A stretch of 64,000 nucleotides of DNA from CAVXDY01 sp963721335 (GTDB taxonomy: Bacteria > Actinomycetota > Thermoleophilia > Miltoncostaeales > Miltoncostaeaceae), in the NCBI GenBank assembly GCA_963721335.1, contig CAVRIV010000005.1, positions 124,001 to 188,000 of the forward strand. The letters run 5' to 3'. Below, in pieces: positions 9,312-17,406 of this stretch (its first letter is position 1; each line of letters begins with the position of its first letter). The notes under the pieces were generated by a model. That model was not told the origin of the DNA. It was given only the letters and a program-made list of their open reading frames with translations, and ran no database searches. The translations under genes and the position numbers were made by a program.

Positions 9312-9554
9312 GATCCGACCGGCAGCAGGAGCATCTCGCCGTGGCGCGGCGTCGACCGAGAGCAGGTAGCGACGACCGCGGGGGCCGAGCTCGAACTCCT
9401 CCTGCAGGTCGAAGACCTCGTAGCCCTCGCCGCTGGAGTGGCCGCGCACCCGCAGGGGCGCGTCGGTGTGAGCCGACATGGCCTCCATGCCGTGGGCGAG
9501 GCTCGCACGGGCGCCGGCGTTGAGCACAGGATCGTGGAGGAGCGGGAGGGGCAT
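9308..9554 (-). CDS. Small acidic protein of unknown function (frameshifted)
   Basis: This gene encodes about 82 residues starting at an ATG at 9554 (MPLPLLHDPVLNAGARASLA). The middle part, GYEVFDLQEEFELGPRGRRY, is acidic and looks like real beta-rich protein. One indel near 9350 then gives the end RHGEMLLLPVGS and a stop at 9308 that overlaps the next start. I cannot name a family. It and the following gene form a two-gene unit upstream of rpmG on the same strand. Confidence 0.5.
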
Positions 9555-9640
9555 CTGTCCATGGATCGGCCGCGAGGGGGCCCGGCTTGACCCCCCGGGG
9601 TCATGGCCGTCGCCCGCGTGTGGTCTACTGCGCCGCCCGG

Positions 9641-11260
9641 ATGGCTGAGTGGTCCGACTGGTACCGGCGCGAGGACCCCACCGGGTGGGTGCTTCCGTCG
9701 CTGCTGCGCCGGCGCGCCGAGGAGCATCCCGACCGCGACTACCTGCGCGTGGGCGACGGGCCCCTGGCTGAGCTACGGGGAGATGAACGCGCGCGCCAAC
9801 CGGGTGGCCAACGCGCTGATCTCCCGGGGCCTCCGTCCCGGTGAGGCCGTCTCCACGATGCTGCCGAACTGCGAGGAGAACCTCGCGGTGTGGTTCGGCA
9901 TCCAGAAGGCGGGGGGCGTGCAGTGCCCGATCAACCTCGCCTACCGCGGCGGCTTCCTGTCGTGGGTCGTGAACCTGCCGCGCTCGCGCTTCCTGGTGAT
10001 CGCCGACTCCCACCTGGGGATGCTCGAGCAGGTGGCCGGGGAGCTCGCGAGCCTGGAGCGCGTCTTCGTCCACGCCACGGGGGCGCAGGACGGACCCGAC
10101 CCGGCGACTGCCCTGGGAGCCGCTGGCCGAGCTGCTCGCCGCCCCCGACGGCGAGCCCGGCGTGGAGGTCGTCGTGGACCGACGACGCCCGGATCATGTT
10201 CACCTCGGGCACCACGGGCCGCTCCAAGGGCGCGATCAAGCAGCACGCGTCTGACTACTTCTCGGGGCGCACCTACAACGAGGTGTGCGGCGTGACCGGG
10301 GACGACACGTTCTTCTCGTGCCTGCCGCTCTTCCACTCGAACGCACAGGTGCTGGCGGCCTATCCGGCGATGATCGCCGGAGCGCGCATCGCGTTCGCCG
10401 AGCGCTACTCGTCGGCCCGCTTCTGGGGGCAGGTGGTCGACGCGGAGGCCACGATCCTGAACACCGTGAGCGCGATCAACTACTTCATCTGGAACACGCC
10501 GCCCGACCCGCGGGAGCGCGCGCACTCCGTGCGCAGGATCATGGCGATGCCCGCGCCGAAGGACATCTACCACGCGCTTCGAGGAGCGTTTCGGCATCCG
10601 CTTCATCGAGGGCTACGGTCTCACCGAGACCGGCATGGTCACCTACCACCCACCCGGAGCGCCGCCGCGGCCCGGCAGCTGCGGCGTCGCCACGCCCGGG
10701 TTCGAGGTGAGCGTGGTGGAGCCCGGCACCGACCTGCCGCGCCCGCCGCCTGACGCCGGGCGAGATCGTGGTGGACATGCAGCATGCCGAACATCGTCAT
10801 GCGCGCCTACGCGGGGATGCCCGAGAAGACCGCCGAGGACTTCCGCAACCTCAAGCTCCACACCGGCGACCTCGGGATGATCGACGCGGACGGCTACCTC
10901 TACTTCCTGGACCGCGTGAAGGACTACATCCGGCGGCGCGGCGAGAACGTCAGCTCGATGGAGGTCGAGGCCGTGGTGACCGGCCACACCGACGTGCTGG
11001 AGGCGGCGGCCGTCGGCGTCCGGGCCGCCGAGGGGGCCTCGGCCGAGGACGAGATCCTGGTGTGCGTGGTCCTGCGCGAGGGGAGCGCCCCGGACCTCGG
11101 CGAGCTGCTCGACTGGTGCACGGAGCGGATGCCCTACTTCGCCGTGCCGCGCTACCTGCGCGTGATGGATGCGCTGCCGAAGACGCCCACCGAGCGGGTG
11201 CGCAAGGTCGAGCTGCGCGAGGCCGGGATCACCGCCGACACCTTCGACCGCTCCCCATGA
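9641..11260 (+). CDS. CaiC-like acyl-CoA synthetase (AMP-forming; heavily frameshifted)
   Basis: An adenylate-forming enzyme that would activate a carboxylic acid with ATP and load it on CoA, about 539 residues. It starts at the ATG at 9641 (MAEWSDWYRREDPTGWVLPS). Ordered motifs are the P-loop TSGTTGRSKG, the GYGLTETG adenylate loop, LHTGDLG, the DRVKDYIRRRGENVSS hinge, and the C-terminal Lys in ALPKTPTERV. The RRGENVSS hinge is typical of crotonobetaine/carnitine-CoA ligase relatives. Six indels (about 9767, 10110, 10182, 10580, 10745, 10783) break the frame, but every domain is present in order. The true substrate cannot be told from the sequence. Its stop overlaps the start of the next small gene. 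Confidence 0.85.
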
Positions 11261-11502
11261 GCGACCTCGACCTGGGCGAGGCGGCCGACTACATCCTCGC
11301 CGAGCGGCCGCGCCTCGGCGAGGATGTCGTGTGGGCGGTGCTGAACGAGCTGGGCGAGCCGCCGGCGGAGGGCGCCGACGACCTGGCGCTGGAGCTCCTG
11401 TCGCGGTCCCGCCCCGAGGTGAGCCGGCGCGACGCCCGCCGGGTCATCGTCGAGTGGCGCGCCTACGCGCGGCTGGCCGGCGAGCCCGACTGGGATGACT
11501 GA
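11257..11502 (+). CDS. Small acidic protein of unknown function
   Basis: An intact 81-residue protein starting at 11257, whose ATG overlaps the stop of the acyl-CoA synthetase (ATGA). It is rich in Asp, Glu and Ala (MSDLDLGEAADYILAERPRL, then EEPS-like loops and DARRVIVEWRAYARLAGEPD). It looks all-helical and soluble, with no recognised family. Translational coupling suggests that it works with, or is regulated with, the synthetase. The first copy of the three-hairpin repeat begins at its stop codon. Confidence 0.7.
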   Translation: MSDLDLGEAADYILAERPRLGEDVVWAVLNELGEPPAEGADDLALELLSRSRPEVSRRDARRVIVEWRAYARLAGEPDWDD

Positions 11503-11600
11503 TCCAGCGTAGGCCGGCCCTCTTAAGCGGGGCCGGCCAGACGCCATCTGGATCCTGGCGGATCCAGATGCGGACGTCGGTCACCGCCTTCGGCGGGGTG
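11501..11600 (+). repeat. Three-hairpin dispersed repeat, copy 1
   Basis: The element starts on the stop codon of the small gene before it. Hairpin 1 pairs GGCCGGCCC (11512-11520) with GGGCCGGCC (11530-11538) around TCTTAAGCG. Hairpin 2 pairs CATCTGGATCC (11545-11555) with GGATCCAGATG (11560-11570) around TGGC. Hairpin 3 pairs CCGCC (11584-11588) with GGCGG (11592-11596). A second copy on the minus strand at 53801-53910 shares order, loops and flanks but has different stem bases that still pair. It has no transposase and no T-run. Role unknown; terminator, RNA stabiliser or REP-like element are possible. Confidence 0.8.
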
Positions 11601-11636
11601 GGCCCGCCGAAAGATCAAACCCCGTCACCGGTCGCC

Positions 11637-13043
11637 CTAGGGGCGGATGACCCGGATCTCCTGCTCGGCCCCCTCGTAGCCCGTCGAGCTCGCCCGCGCC
11701 GTGACGATGCGCGTCGCCGGGGAGAGATCGAGCGTCACCTTTCCGCTCGCGTTGGTGGTGTCCGACTCGCCGGCGGCCCTCACGCGGGCGCCCTTCACCG
11801 GCTGGCCGGCGTCGAGCACCGTGAAGGTCACGGAGGTCGTCGTGTCGTCGGGGATCCGCAGGCGCGATGACCTCAGCGTGAGCCCGGGCAGCACCCTGGT
11901 CTGGTAGGTGGCCGCGTCCGAGGTGGTCCCGACCGAGAACCGCGCGAGGATGTCGAGGGCCCCGTCGGTCGCGCTCGCGTCGAGGTGGTAGGCCTGGAAG
12001 GACTTGCCCGCGCGTCCGGCGTTGACGGTCTCCCCGAAGACCCGGCCGGAGGGGTTCGAGCGGCGCGCGAGGACGTGGGGGACGCCGCCGTCGTCGGAGA
12101 CCCAGGCCACCCACAGCCGCCCGTCGGCGGCGGCGGCGAGGGCCGCGGTCGAGCTGCGGGTGCGCGGGGTCCGCCCGATGACGGTCGCCCCCGCGGCCCC
12201 GACCCTCCAGAGCCGTATCCGGTTGAGCGTCGGGTAGCCGGTGGCGTACGCGACGTAGAAGCCGCCGCCGGGGCGGGCGACGATCGGGGTGCGGCCGATC
12301 TGGCCGACCTTCATGTTGGCGGTGCCCGGCATGTTGACGGCCGAGCCGACCGGGCTGCCGTCCGCCGCCACGTCCTGGGCGTGGACGCCGAGATGGCCGG
12401 GGGCGTTCGAGTACCAGGCCACGACCGCGCGGCCGGCGGCGTCGGTGGCGATCGCGCTGTCGTAGCCGTAGCTGCCGAGCGGCGCCTGGAGGTCGTGGAT
12501 GGGCGCGTCGGGGACGAGGCCGGAGTGGACCCAGGTGCCGAGCGTCCCGGCCCAGGTCTGCAGGGGGGTGCCGTCGGGCAGCGCGGCGGCCGAGACGGGG
12601 CTGCCGTAGGCCTGCCCGCCGTCCGGCACGACCGAACCGGTCTGGAGGGACCAGGTGGCGCCCCCGTCGGCCGAGAGGGCGGTGTTGAGCTCCTGGTTGG
12701 TCTCGGCGGTGTCGGTGGTGCGCTGGCCTCCCCAGAAGGCGCGCAGGACCGCTCCCGGCTGGACGACGAGCGCCGGGTTCTGGATGCCCGCCCAGCCGGA
12801 CTGGATGGGGGTCGTCCCGAGCAGCTTGCCGTTGGGAGCGAGCGTCGTGTGGAGGAGATCCTCGGTCAGCGGGCTCGTGGAGTGGTGCCAGGCCACGTGC
12901 AGCTTCCCGTCGGCCGTGCGCAGCAGGCCCACCTGGTCGATGCTGGGGCCGTTGGCCGTCACCTTGACCCAGCCCGCTGCCTGGGCCAGCGCCGGAGCGA
13001 TGAGCAGGCAGGTCGCAGCACCGATGATCGCTCGAGCCCTCAC
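11637..13043 (-). CDS. Secreted beta-propeller (BNR/sialidase-like fold) protein with C-terminal Ig-like domain
   Basis: An intact 468-residue exported protein starting at the ATG at 13043. Residues 1-23 are a signal peptide (MRARAIIGAATCLLIAPALA). The body is a repeated blade pattern, each with a D-G-x-hydrophobic-WxA/VAW turn (DGKLHVAWHH, AGRAVVAWYS, DGRLWVAWVSDDGG). One Asp-box-like ALSADGGATWSLQ is visible, as in BNR/sialidase-type propellers. Residues from about 395 to the end form a beta-sandwich of the Big/invasin or carboxypeptidase-regulatory type (TFTVLDAGQPVKGARVRAAG). No catalytic residues are recognised, so it is more likely a binding or structural surface protein than an enzyme. 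Confidence 0.75.
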   Translation of the reverse strand: MRARAIIGAATCLLIAPALAQAAGWVKVTANGPSIDQVGLLRTADGKLHVAWHHSTSPLTEDLLHTTLAPNGKLLGTTPIQSGWAGIQNPALVVQPGAVLRAFWGGQRTTDTAETNQELNTALSADGGATWSLQTGSVVPDGGQAYGSPVSAAALPDGTPLQTWAGTLGTWVHSGLVPDAPIHDLQAPLGSYGYDSAIATDAAGRAVVAWYSNAPGHLGVHAQDVAADGSPVGSAVNMPGTANMKVGQIGRTPIVARPGGGFYVAYATGYPTLNRIRLWRVGAAGATVIGRTPRTRSSTAALAAAADGRLWVAWVSDDGGVPHVLARRSNPSGRVFGETVNAGRAGKSFQAYHLDASATDGALDILARFSVGTTSDAATYQTRVLPGLTLRSSRLRIPDDTTTSVTFTVLDAGQPVKGARVRAAGESDTTNASGKVTLDLSPATRIVTARASSTGYEGAEQEIRVIRP

Positions 13044-13163
13044 GCCGCCCCCCTCGATTCGCCGAATACGCCGACGCTACCCCGGCGGGCGCAGGGCGGG
13101 CAACCCGAGGCGTCGGTCGCACCGGCGGACCCGGCCCGGTCCGCTGGAGTACGATCGCTGCTG

Positions 13164-13574
13164 GTGTTCCGCGACGACGTTGACCGGCTGTTCGCCGAGC
13201 TGTTCCCGGGCGGCCGCCACGCAGGATCCGGCGAGGCCCGTGCGCCCGTGGACGTGTACGTGGCCGACGGCGAGCCGCCCACGCTCACGGTCGAGCTGGA
13301 CGTGGCGGGCGTGGACCCGGCGCTGGTGGAGGTGGCCCTCCACGAGGACCTGCTGATCGTGCGGGGAGAGCGGCGCCGCGCGGGCGAGGGCCGGCGCGTC
13401 TACCAGCACGCCGAGATCGCCTGGGGGCCCTTCGAGCGCCGCCTTCGCCTGGGCGTGGCCGTCGACCCCTCGTCAGCGACGGCCACCTACGCGAACGGCC
13501 TCCTGCGGATCGCTCTGCCCCTGGCCCCGCGGCCTCCGTTGCGGCGGGTGGAGATCGCGGTCCGCGCACGGTGA
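13164..13574 (+). CDS. Small heat-shock protein, HSP20/alpha-crystallin family
   Basis: An ATP-independent holdase of 136 residues. The alpha-crystallin domain spans residues about 30-125, with PVDVYVADGEPPTLTVELDV at its start and the signature ANGLLRIALPL (A-x-x-x-G-x-L of the family) near its end. The GTG at 13164 fits the usual N-terminus FRDDVDRLFAELF. The stop overlaps the GTG of lon (GTGA), so holdase and protease are translationally coupled. Upstream, GCGGACC (13125-13131) pairs with GGTCCGC (13138-13144) close to the start. No CIRCE or HAIR operator was recognised in the 120-bp upstream gap. Confidence 0.93.
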   Translation: MFRDDVDRLFAELFPGGRHAGSGEARAPVDVYVADGEPPTLTVELDVAGVDPALVEVALHEDLLIVRGERRRAGEGRRVYQHAEIAWGPFERRLRLGVAVDPSSATATYANGLLRIALPLAPRPPLRRVEIAVRAR

Positions 13575-15997
13575 GCACGGACGCCGGCGCCGAGGATCCT
13601 GGGCAGACGCCCACGGGCGGCGAGACGGAGGAGCGAGCCGAGGGGACCGAGGGGGCTCTCCCGGAGACCCTGCCGGTGCTGCCCCTGAAGGAGACGGTCG
13701 TCTTTCCGGAGGCGGTGGCGCCTCTCGCGGTGGGCGAGCCGCGCTCCATCCGGCTCATCGACGAGGTCCTGAACGGCCCCGACCGCCTGCTGGCCCTGGT
13801 GGCCAGCAGGGACCCGGAGGCCTCCGAGCCGGAGCCCGAGCAGCTGCACGAGATCGGCACGGTGGCCGTCGTGCAGCGCATGGTGCGCGTGCCGGACGGG
13901 ACCGTGCGCATCCTCGCCCAGGGCCTGCGCCGCGTGCGGCTCGGCCCGTACACGCAGACCGAGCCCTTCCTGGTGGCGCACGTGGCGGAGGTGCCCGATC
14001 GCGCCGAGCGCACGACCGAGGTCGAGGCGCTCACGCGGAACCTCCAGAGCATCTTCAGCCGCATCATCGAGCTCGTGCCCCATCTGCCCGACGAGCTGCA
14101 GATCGCCGTGGCCAACATGGACGACCCCACGACCCTCTCGTACGTGATCGCCGCCGCGATGCGGCTGTCCACCGAGGAACGCCAGGAGCTGCTGGAGGAG
14201 ACCGACCTGGAGGCGCGCCTGCGCCGGCTGACCGTTCTCTGCACCCGGGAGCTGGAGCTGCTGGAGCTGGGCGCCAAGATCCAGAGCGACGTCCGGCTCG
14301 ACCTCGACAAGGGCCAGCGCGAGTTCTTCCTGCGCCAGCAGCTGAAGGCGATCCGCGAGGAGCTGGGCGAGGGCGACGACGAGCAGGCCGAGATCGAGGA
14401 GCTGCGCCGCCAGCTGGCCGAGGCCGATCCTCCCGAGCTGGTGCGCACGGCCGCCGAGCGCGAGCTGGCGCGCCTCGAGCGCCTGCCTCAGGCGTCCGCC
14501 GAGTACGGCGTCGTGAGGACCTACCTGGACTGGATCCTCGCGATCCCGTGGAACGCGGCCACCGAGGACAATCTCGATCTCACGCGCGCCCGAGCCGTGC
14601 TCGACGAGGACCACTACGACATCGAGAAGGTGAAGGACCGCATCCTCGAGCACCTCGCCGTGGTGCGGCTGAAGAGCGACGCGGCGGGCCCGATCCTGTG
14701 CTTCGTGGGACCTCCGGGGGTCGGCAAGACCTCCCTCGGCCAGTCGATCGCCCGGGCGCTCGGCCGGCGCTTCGCGCGGCTCTCGGTGGGCGGGGTGCGC
14801 GACGAGGCGGAGATCCGCGGCCACCGGCGCACCTACGTCGGCGCGCTGCCCGGCACGATCGTGCGCGCCATCCGCGACGCGGGAACCATGAACCCGGTGA
14901 TCATGGTCGACGAGATCGACAAGATGGGGTCCGATTTCCGGGGCGACCCCTCCTCGGCGATGCTCGAGGTGCTGGACCCGGCCCAGAACTCGACCTTCCG
15001 GGACACCTACCTCGACCTGCCCCTCGACCTCTCCCGGGTTCTCTTCCTCTGCACGGCGAACGTGCTCGAGACCATCCCGCCCGCCCTCCTCGACCGCATG
15101 GAGGTGACCCGGCTCTCGGGCTACACCGAGGAGGAGAAGCTCCACATCGCGCGGCGCTTCCTGCTGCCCCGCCAGATCGCGGGCGCCGGGCTGCCGGAGG
15201 GGATGCTGGAGGTGACCGACGAGGGCCTGCGGACCGTGATCGGCGAGTACACCCGCGAGGCCGGCGTGCGCCAGCTGGAGCGCCGGCTGGGCGCGATCGC
15301 GCGGCGCGTCGCGCTCCGGGTGGCCGAGGGGGATGACTCGCCGGTGGTCGTCGACGCGGCCCTCGCGCGGGAGATCCTGGGCCCCGAGCGGATCCACAAC
15401 GAGGTGAAGCGCCGCACCAGCGAGCCGGGCGTGGCCACCGGCCTCGCCGTGACCGGCGCCGGCGGCGAGATCCTGTTCGTGGAGGCCCAGGTCATGCCCG
15501 GCAGCGGGCGGCTGATCGTGACCGGGCAGCTCGGCGACGTGATGAAGGAGTCCGCGCAGGCGGCCCTCTCGTTCGTCCGGGCCCGCGGCGCGGATCTCGG
15601 ACTCGAACTGCCCGAGGACTTCTTCTCCAGCCACGACATCCACCTGCACGTGCCGGCCGGAGCGGTGCCCAAGGACGGCCCGTCGGCCGGCGTGACGATG
15701 GCCACCGCGCTGGTCTCCGCCCTGTCCGGGCGACCGGTGAGCGAGGACGTCGCCATGACCGGGGAGATCACGCTCACCGGCCAGGTGCTCCCGATCGGCG
15801 GCGTGAAGGAGAAGGTGCTCGCGGCCCACCGGGCGGGCATCGGGACGATCGTCCTGCCGAAGCTGAACGAGGACCAGCTGAGCGACCTGCCGCCCGGTCT
15901 GTCCGACGAGGTGCGGATCGTCCTCGTCGACCGCGTCGAGCAGGTGCTCGACGTCGCGCTGGAGGGCGTGCCGGCGAGCGCACCCGGACGGGCCTGA
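13571..15997 (+). CDS. lon: ATP-dependent protease Lon
   Basis: An 808-residue LonA protease, intact. The N-terminal substrate domain begins at LPVLPLKETVVFPE. The coiled-coil region contains QREFFLRQQLKAIREELGEG. The AAA+ domain has Walker A GPPGVGKTSLG and Walker B VIMVDEIDKMG. The protease domain has the Ser/Lys dyad in KDGPSAGVTMATA and GGVKEKVLAA. The start is the GTG at 13571, overlapping the stop of the hsp20 gene. Lon degrades misfolded and regulatory proteins. Sharing an operon with a small heat-shock protein suggests that clients held by Hsp20 may be passed to Lon, which is inference. Confidence 0.97.
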   Translation: MSTDAGAEDPGQTPTGGETEERAEGTEGALPETLPVLPLKETVVFPEAVAPLAVGEPRSIRLIDEVLNGPDRLLALVASRDPEASEPEPEQLHEIGTVAVVQRMVRVPDGTVRILAQGLRRVRLGPYTQTEPFLVAHVAEVPDRAERTTEVEALTRNLQSIFSRIIELVPHLPDELQIAVANMDDPTTLSYVIAAAMRLSTEERQELLEETDLEARLRRLTVLCTRELELLELGAKIQSDVRLDLDKGQREFFLRQQLKAIREELGEGDDEQAEIEELRRQLAEADPPELVRTAAERELARLERLPQASAEYGVVRTYLDWILAIPWNAATEDNLDLTRARAVLDEDHYDIEKVKDRILEHLAVVRLKSDAAGPILCFVGPPGVGKTSLGQSIARALGRRFARLSVGGVRDEAEIRGHRRTYVGALPGTIVRAIRDAGTMNPVIMVDEIDKMGSDFRGDPSSAMLEVLDPAQNSTFRDTYLDLPLDLSRVLFLCTANVLETIPPALLDRMEVTRLSGYTEEEKLHIARRFLLPRQIAGAGLPEGMLEVTDEGLRTVIGEYTREAGVRQLERRLGAIARRVALRVAEGDDSPVVVDAALAREILGPERIHNEVKRRTSEPGVATGLAVTGAGGEILFVEAQVMPGSGRLIVTGQLGDVMKESAQAALSFVRARGADLGLELPEDFFSSHDIHLHVPAGAVPKDGPSAGVTMATALVSALSGRPVSEDVAMTGEITLTGQVLPIGGVKEKVLAAHRAGIGTIVLPKLNEDQLSDLPPGLSDEVRIVLVDRVEQVLDVALEGVPASAPGRA

Positions 15998-16033
15998 GCC
16001 GGGGGCGGCGGCCCCGCGCCGGGTCGCGATAGC

Positions 16034-17362
16034 GTGTCGCCAATCAGCGACGCGCCAACACCGGCCTCCATCCAGCGGATCTACCTTCTGCTGCTGCTGG
16101 GCAACACCCTGGCGGCGTCGTTCATCTGGGGCATCAACACGATCTTCCTGCTCGACGCAGGGCTCTCCAACCTGGAGGCCTTCGCGGCGAACGCCTTCTT
16201 CACCGCGGGCATGGTCATCTTCGAGATCCCCACCGGGGTGACCGCCGACACCGTCGGCCGCCGGGCCTCCTACCTGCTCGGCACCGTGACCCTCACCGTC
16301 ACCACGCTCCTCTACGTGCTGCTCTGGCAGATCGAGGCGGCGTTCTGGGCGTGGGCGCTGGTGTCCGTGGGCCTCGGCCTGGGGTTCACCTTCTTCTCGG
16401 GAGCGGTGGAGGCCTGGCTGGTGGACGCCCTGAGGGAGACCGGCTTCGAGGGCAGCCTGGAGTCGGTGTTCGGCAAGGGGCAGGTGGTGGGCGGCGTGGC
16501 CATGCTCTCGGGATCCGTGGCGGGCGGGTACATCGCCCAGCTCACGAACCTCGGGGTGCCCTTCCTCCTTCGCGGCGCGGTGCTCGCGATCATGTTCGCG
16601 TTCGCCTTCGTCGTGATGCGGGACGTGGGCTTCACCCCGCGCCGGGGCGAGCGGCTCACGGCGGAGATGGGCCGGATCGCGAGCGCCTCGATCCAGTACG
16701 GCTGGCGGGTGCCGTCGGTGAAGTGGCTGATGCTGGCCTCGCCCTTCACCGCGGGCGTCGGCATCTACGCCTTCTACGCCCTCCAGCCGTACCTGCTCGA
16801 GCTCTACGGCGACCCGGAGGCCTACGGCATCGCCGGGCTGGTGGCCGCCATCGTGGCCGGCTCGCAGATCGCCGGCGGCTTCGCCGCACCCTGGATCCGG
16901 GGCCTGTTCCGCCGCCGGACCTCGGCGCTGATGGCGGCCGCGGCGGCGAGCGCCGTGACCCTGGCGCTGATCGGCGCCCTCCAGAACTTCTGGGCCGTGC
17001 TCGGGCTGATCGTGGTGTGGGGATTGCTGTTCGCGGCCACGATGCCGATCCGCCAGACCTACCTGAACGGGCTGATCCCGTCCGAGCAGCGGGCGACGAT
17101 CCTCTCCTTCGACTCGATGCTGGGCTCGACCGGCGGCGTGGTCATCCAGCCGGGGCTGGGGCGGGCGGCCGACGTCGGGGGCTACGGGAGCTCCTACCTC
17201 GTGGGTGCCGCCGTCTCGGCACTGGCGCTTCCCTTCATCTTCCTCTCGCGCCGGCAGGACGCGCCGGCGGACACGGTCGAGGCGGTGACCGCCCCGGAGG
17301 AGGAGGCCCTCCTCGAGCCCGCGGGCGCGCTGCCGGCGGGTGAGGCGAGGGACCGCAGCTGA
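16034..17362 (+). CDS. Major facilitator superfamily transporter
   Basis: A 442-residue integral membrane transporter with about twelve hydrophobic segments. The start is a GTG at 16034. The loop after the second helix has TADTVGRRASYLLG, the MFS loop 2-3 motif (G-x-x-x-D-x-x-GRR). The second half carries a similar segment and ends in an acidic, alanine-rich tail. The short first helix is YLLLLLGNTLAASFIWGINT. It stands 36 bases after lon on the same strand. Substrate is unknown; the subgroup resembles sugar and drug efflux MFS proteins. Confidence 0.85.
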   Translation: MSPISDAPTPASIQRIYLLLLLGNTLAASFIWGINTIFLLDAGLSNLEAFAANAFFTAGMVIFEIPTGVTADTVGRRASYLLGTVTLTVTTLLYVLLWQIEAAFWAWALVSVGLGLGFTFFSGAVEAWLVDALRETGFEGSLESVFGKGQVVGGVAMLSGSVAGGYIAQLTNLGVPFLLRGAVLAIMFAFAFVVMRDVGFTPRRGERLTAEMGRIASASIQYGWRVPSVKWLMLASPFTAGVGIYAFYALQPYLLELYGDPEAYGIAGLVAAIVAGSQIAGGFAAPWIRGLFRRRTSALMAAAAASAVTLALIGALQNFWAVLGLIVVWGLLFAATMPIRQTYLNGLIPSEQRATILSFDSMLGSTGGVVIQPGLGRAADVGGYGSSYLVGAAVSALALPFIFLSRRQDAPADTVEAVTAPEEEALLEPAGALPAGEARDRS

Positions 17363-17406
17363 GGGACCTAAGCGCGGCCTAAGCGCCAACCGCTTTACTG
17401 CGCGCC

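Noticed and set aside
13487..17389. A 1300-codon open frame on the minus strand across lon and the MFS gene
   Set aside because: It is antisense to intact, clearly recognised genes and has the low-complexity Arg/Gly/His/Val composition produced by reading GC-rich codons on the other strand.
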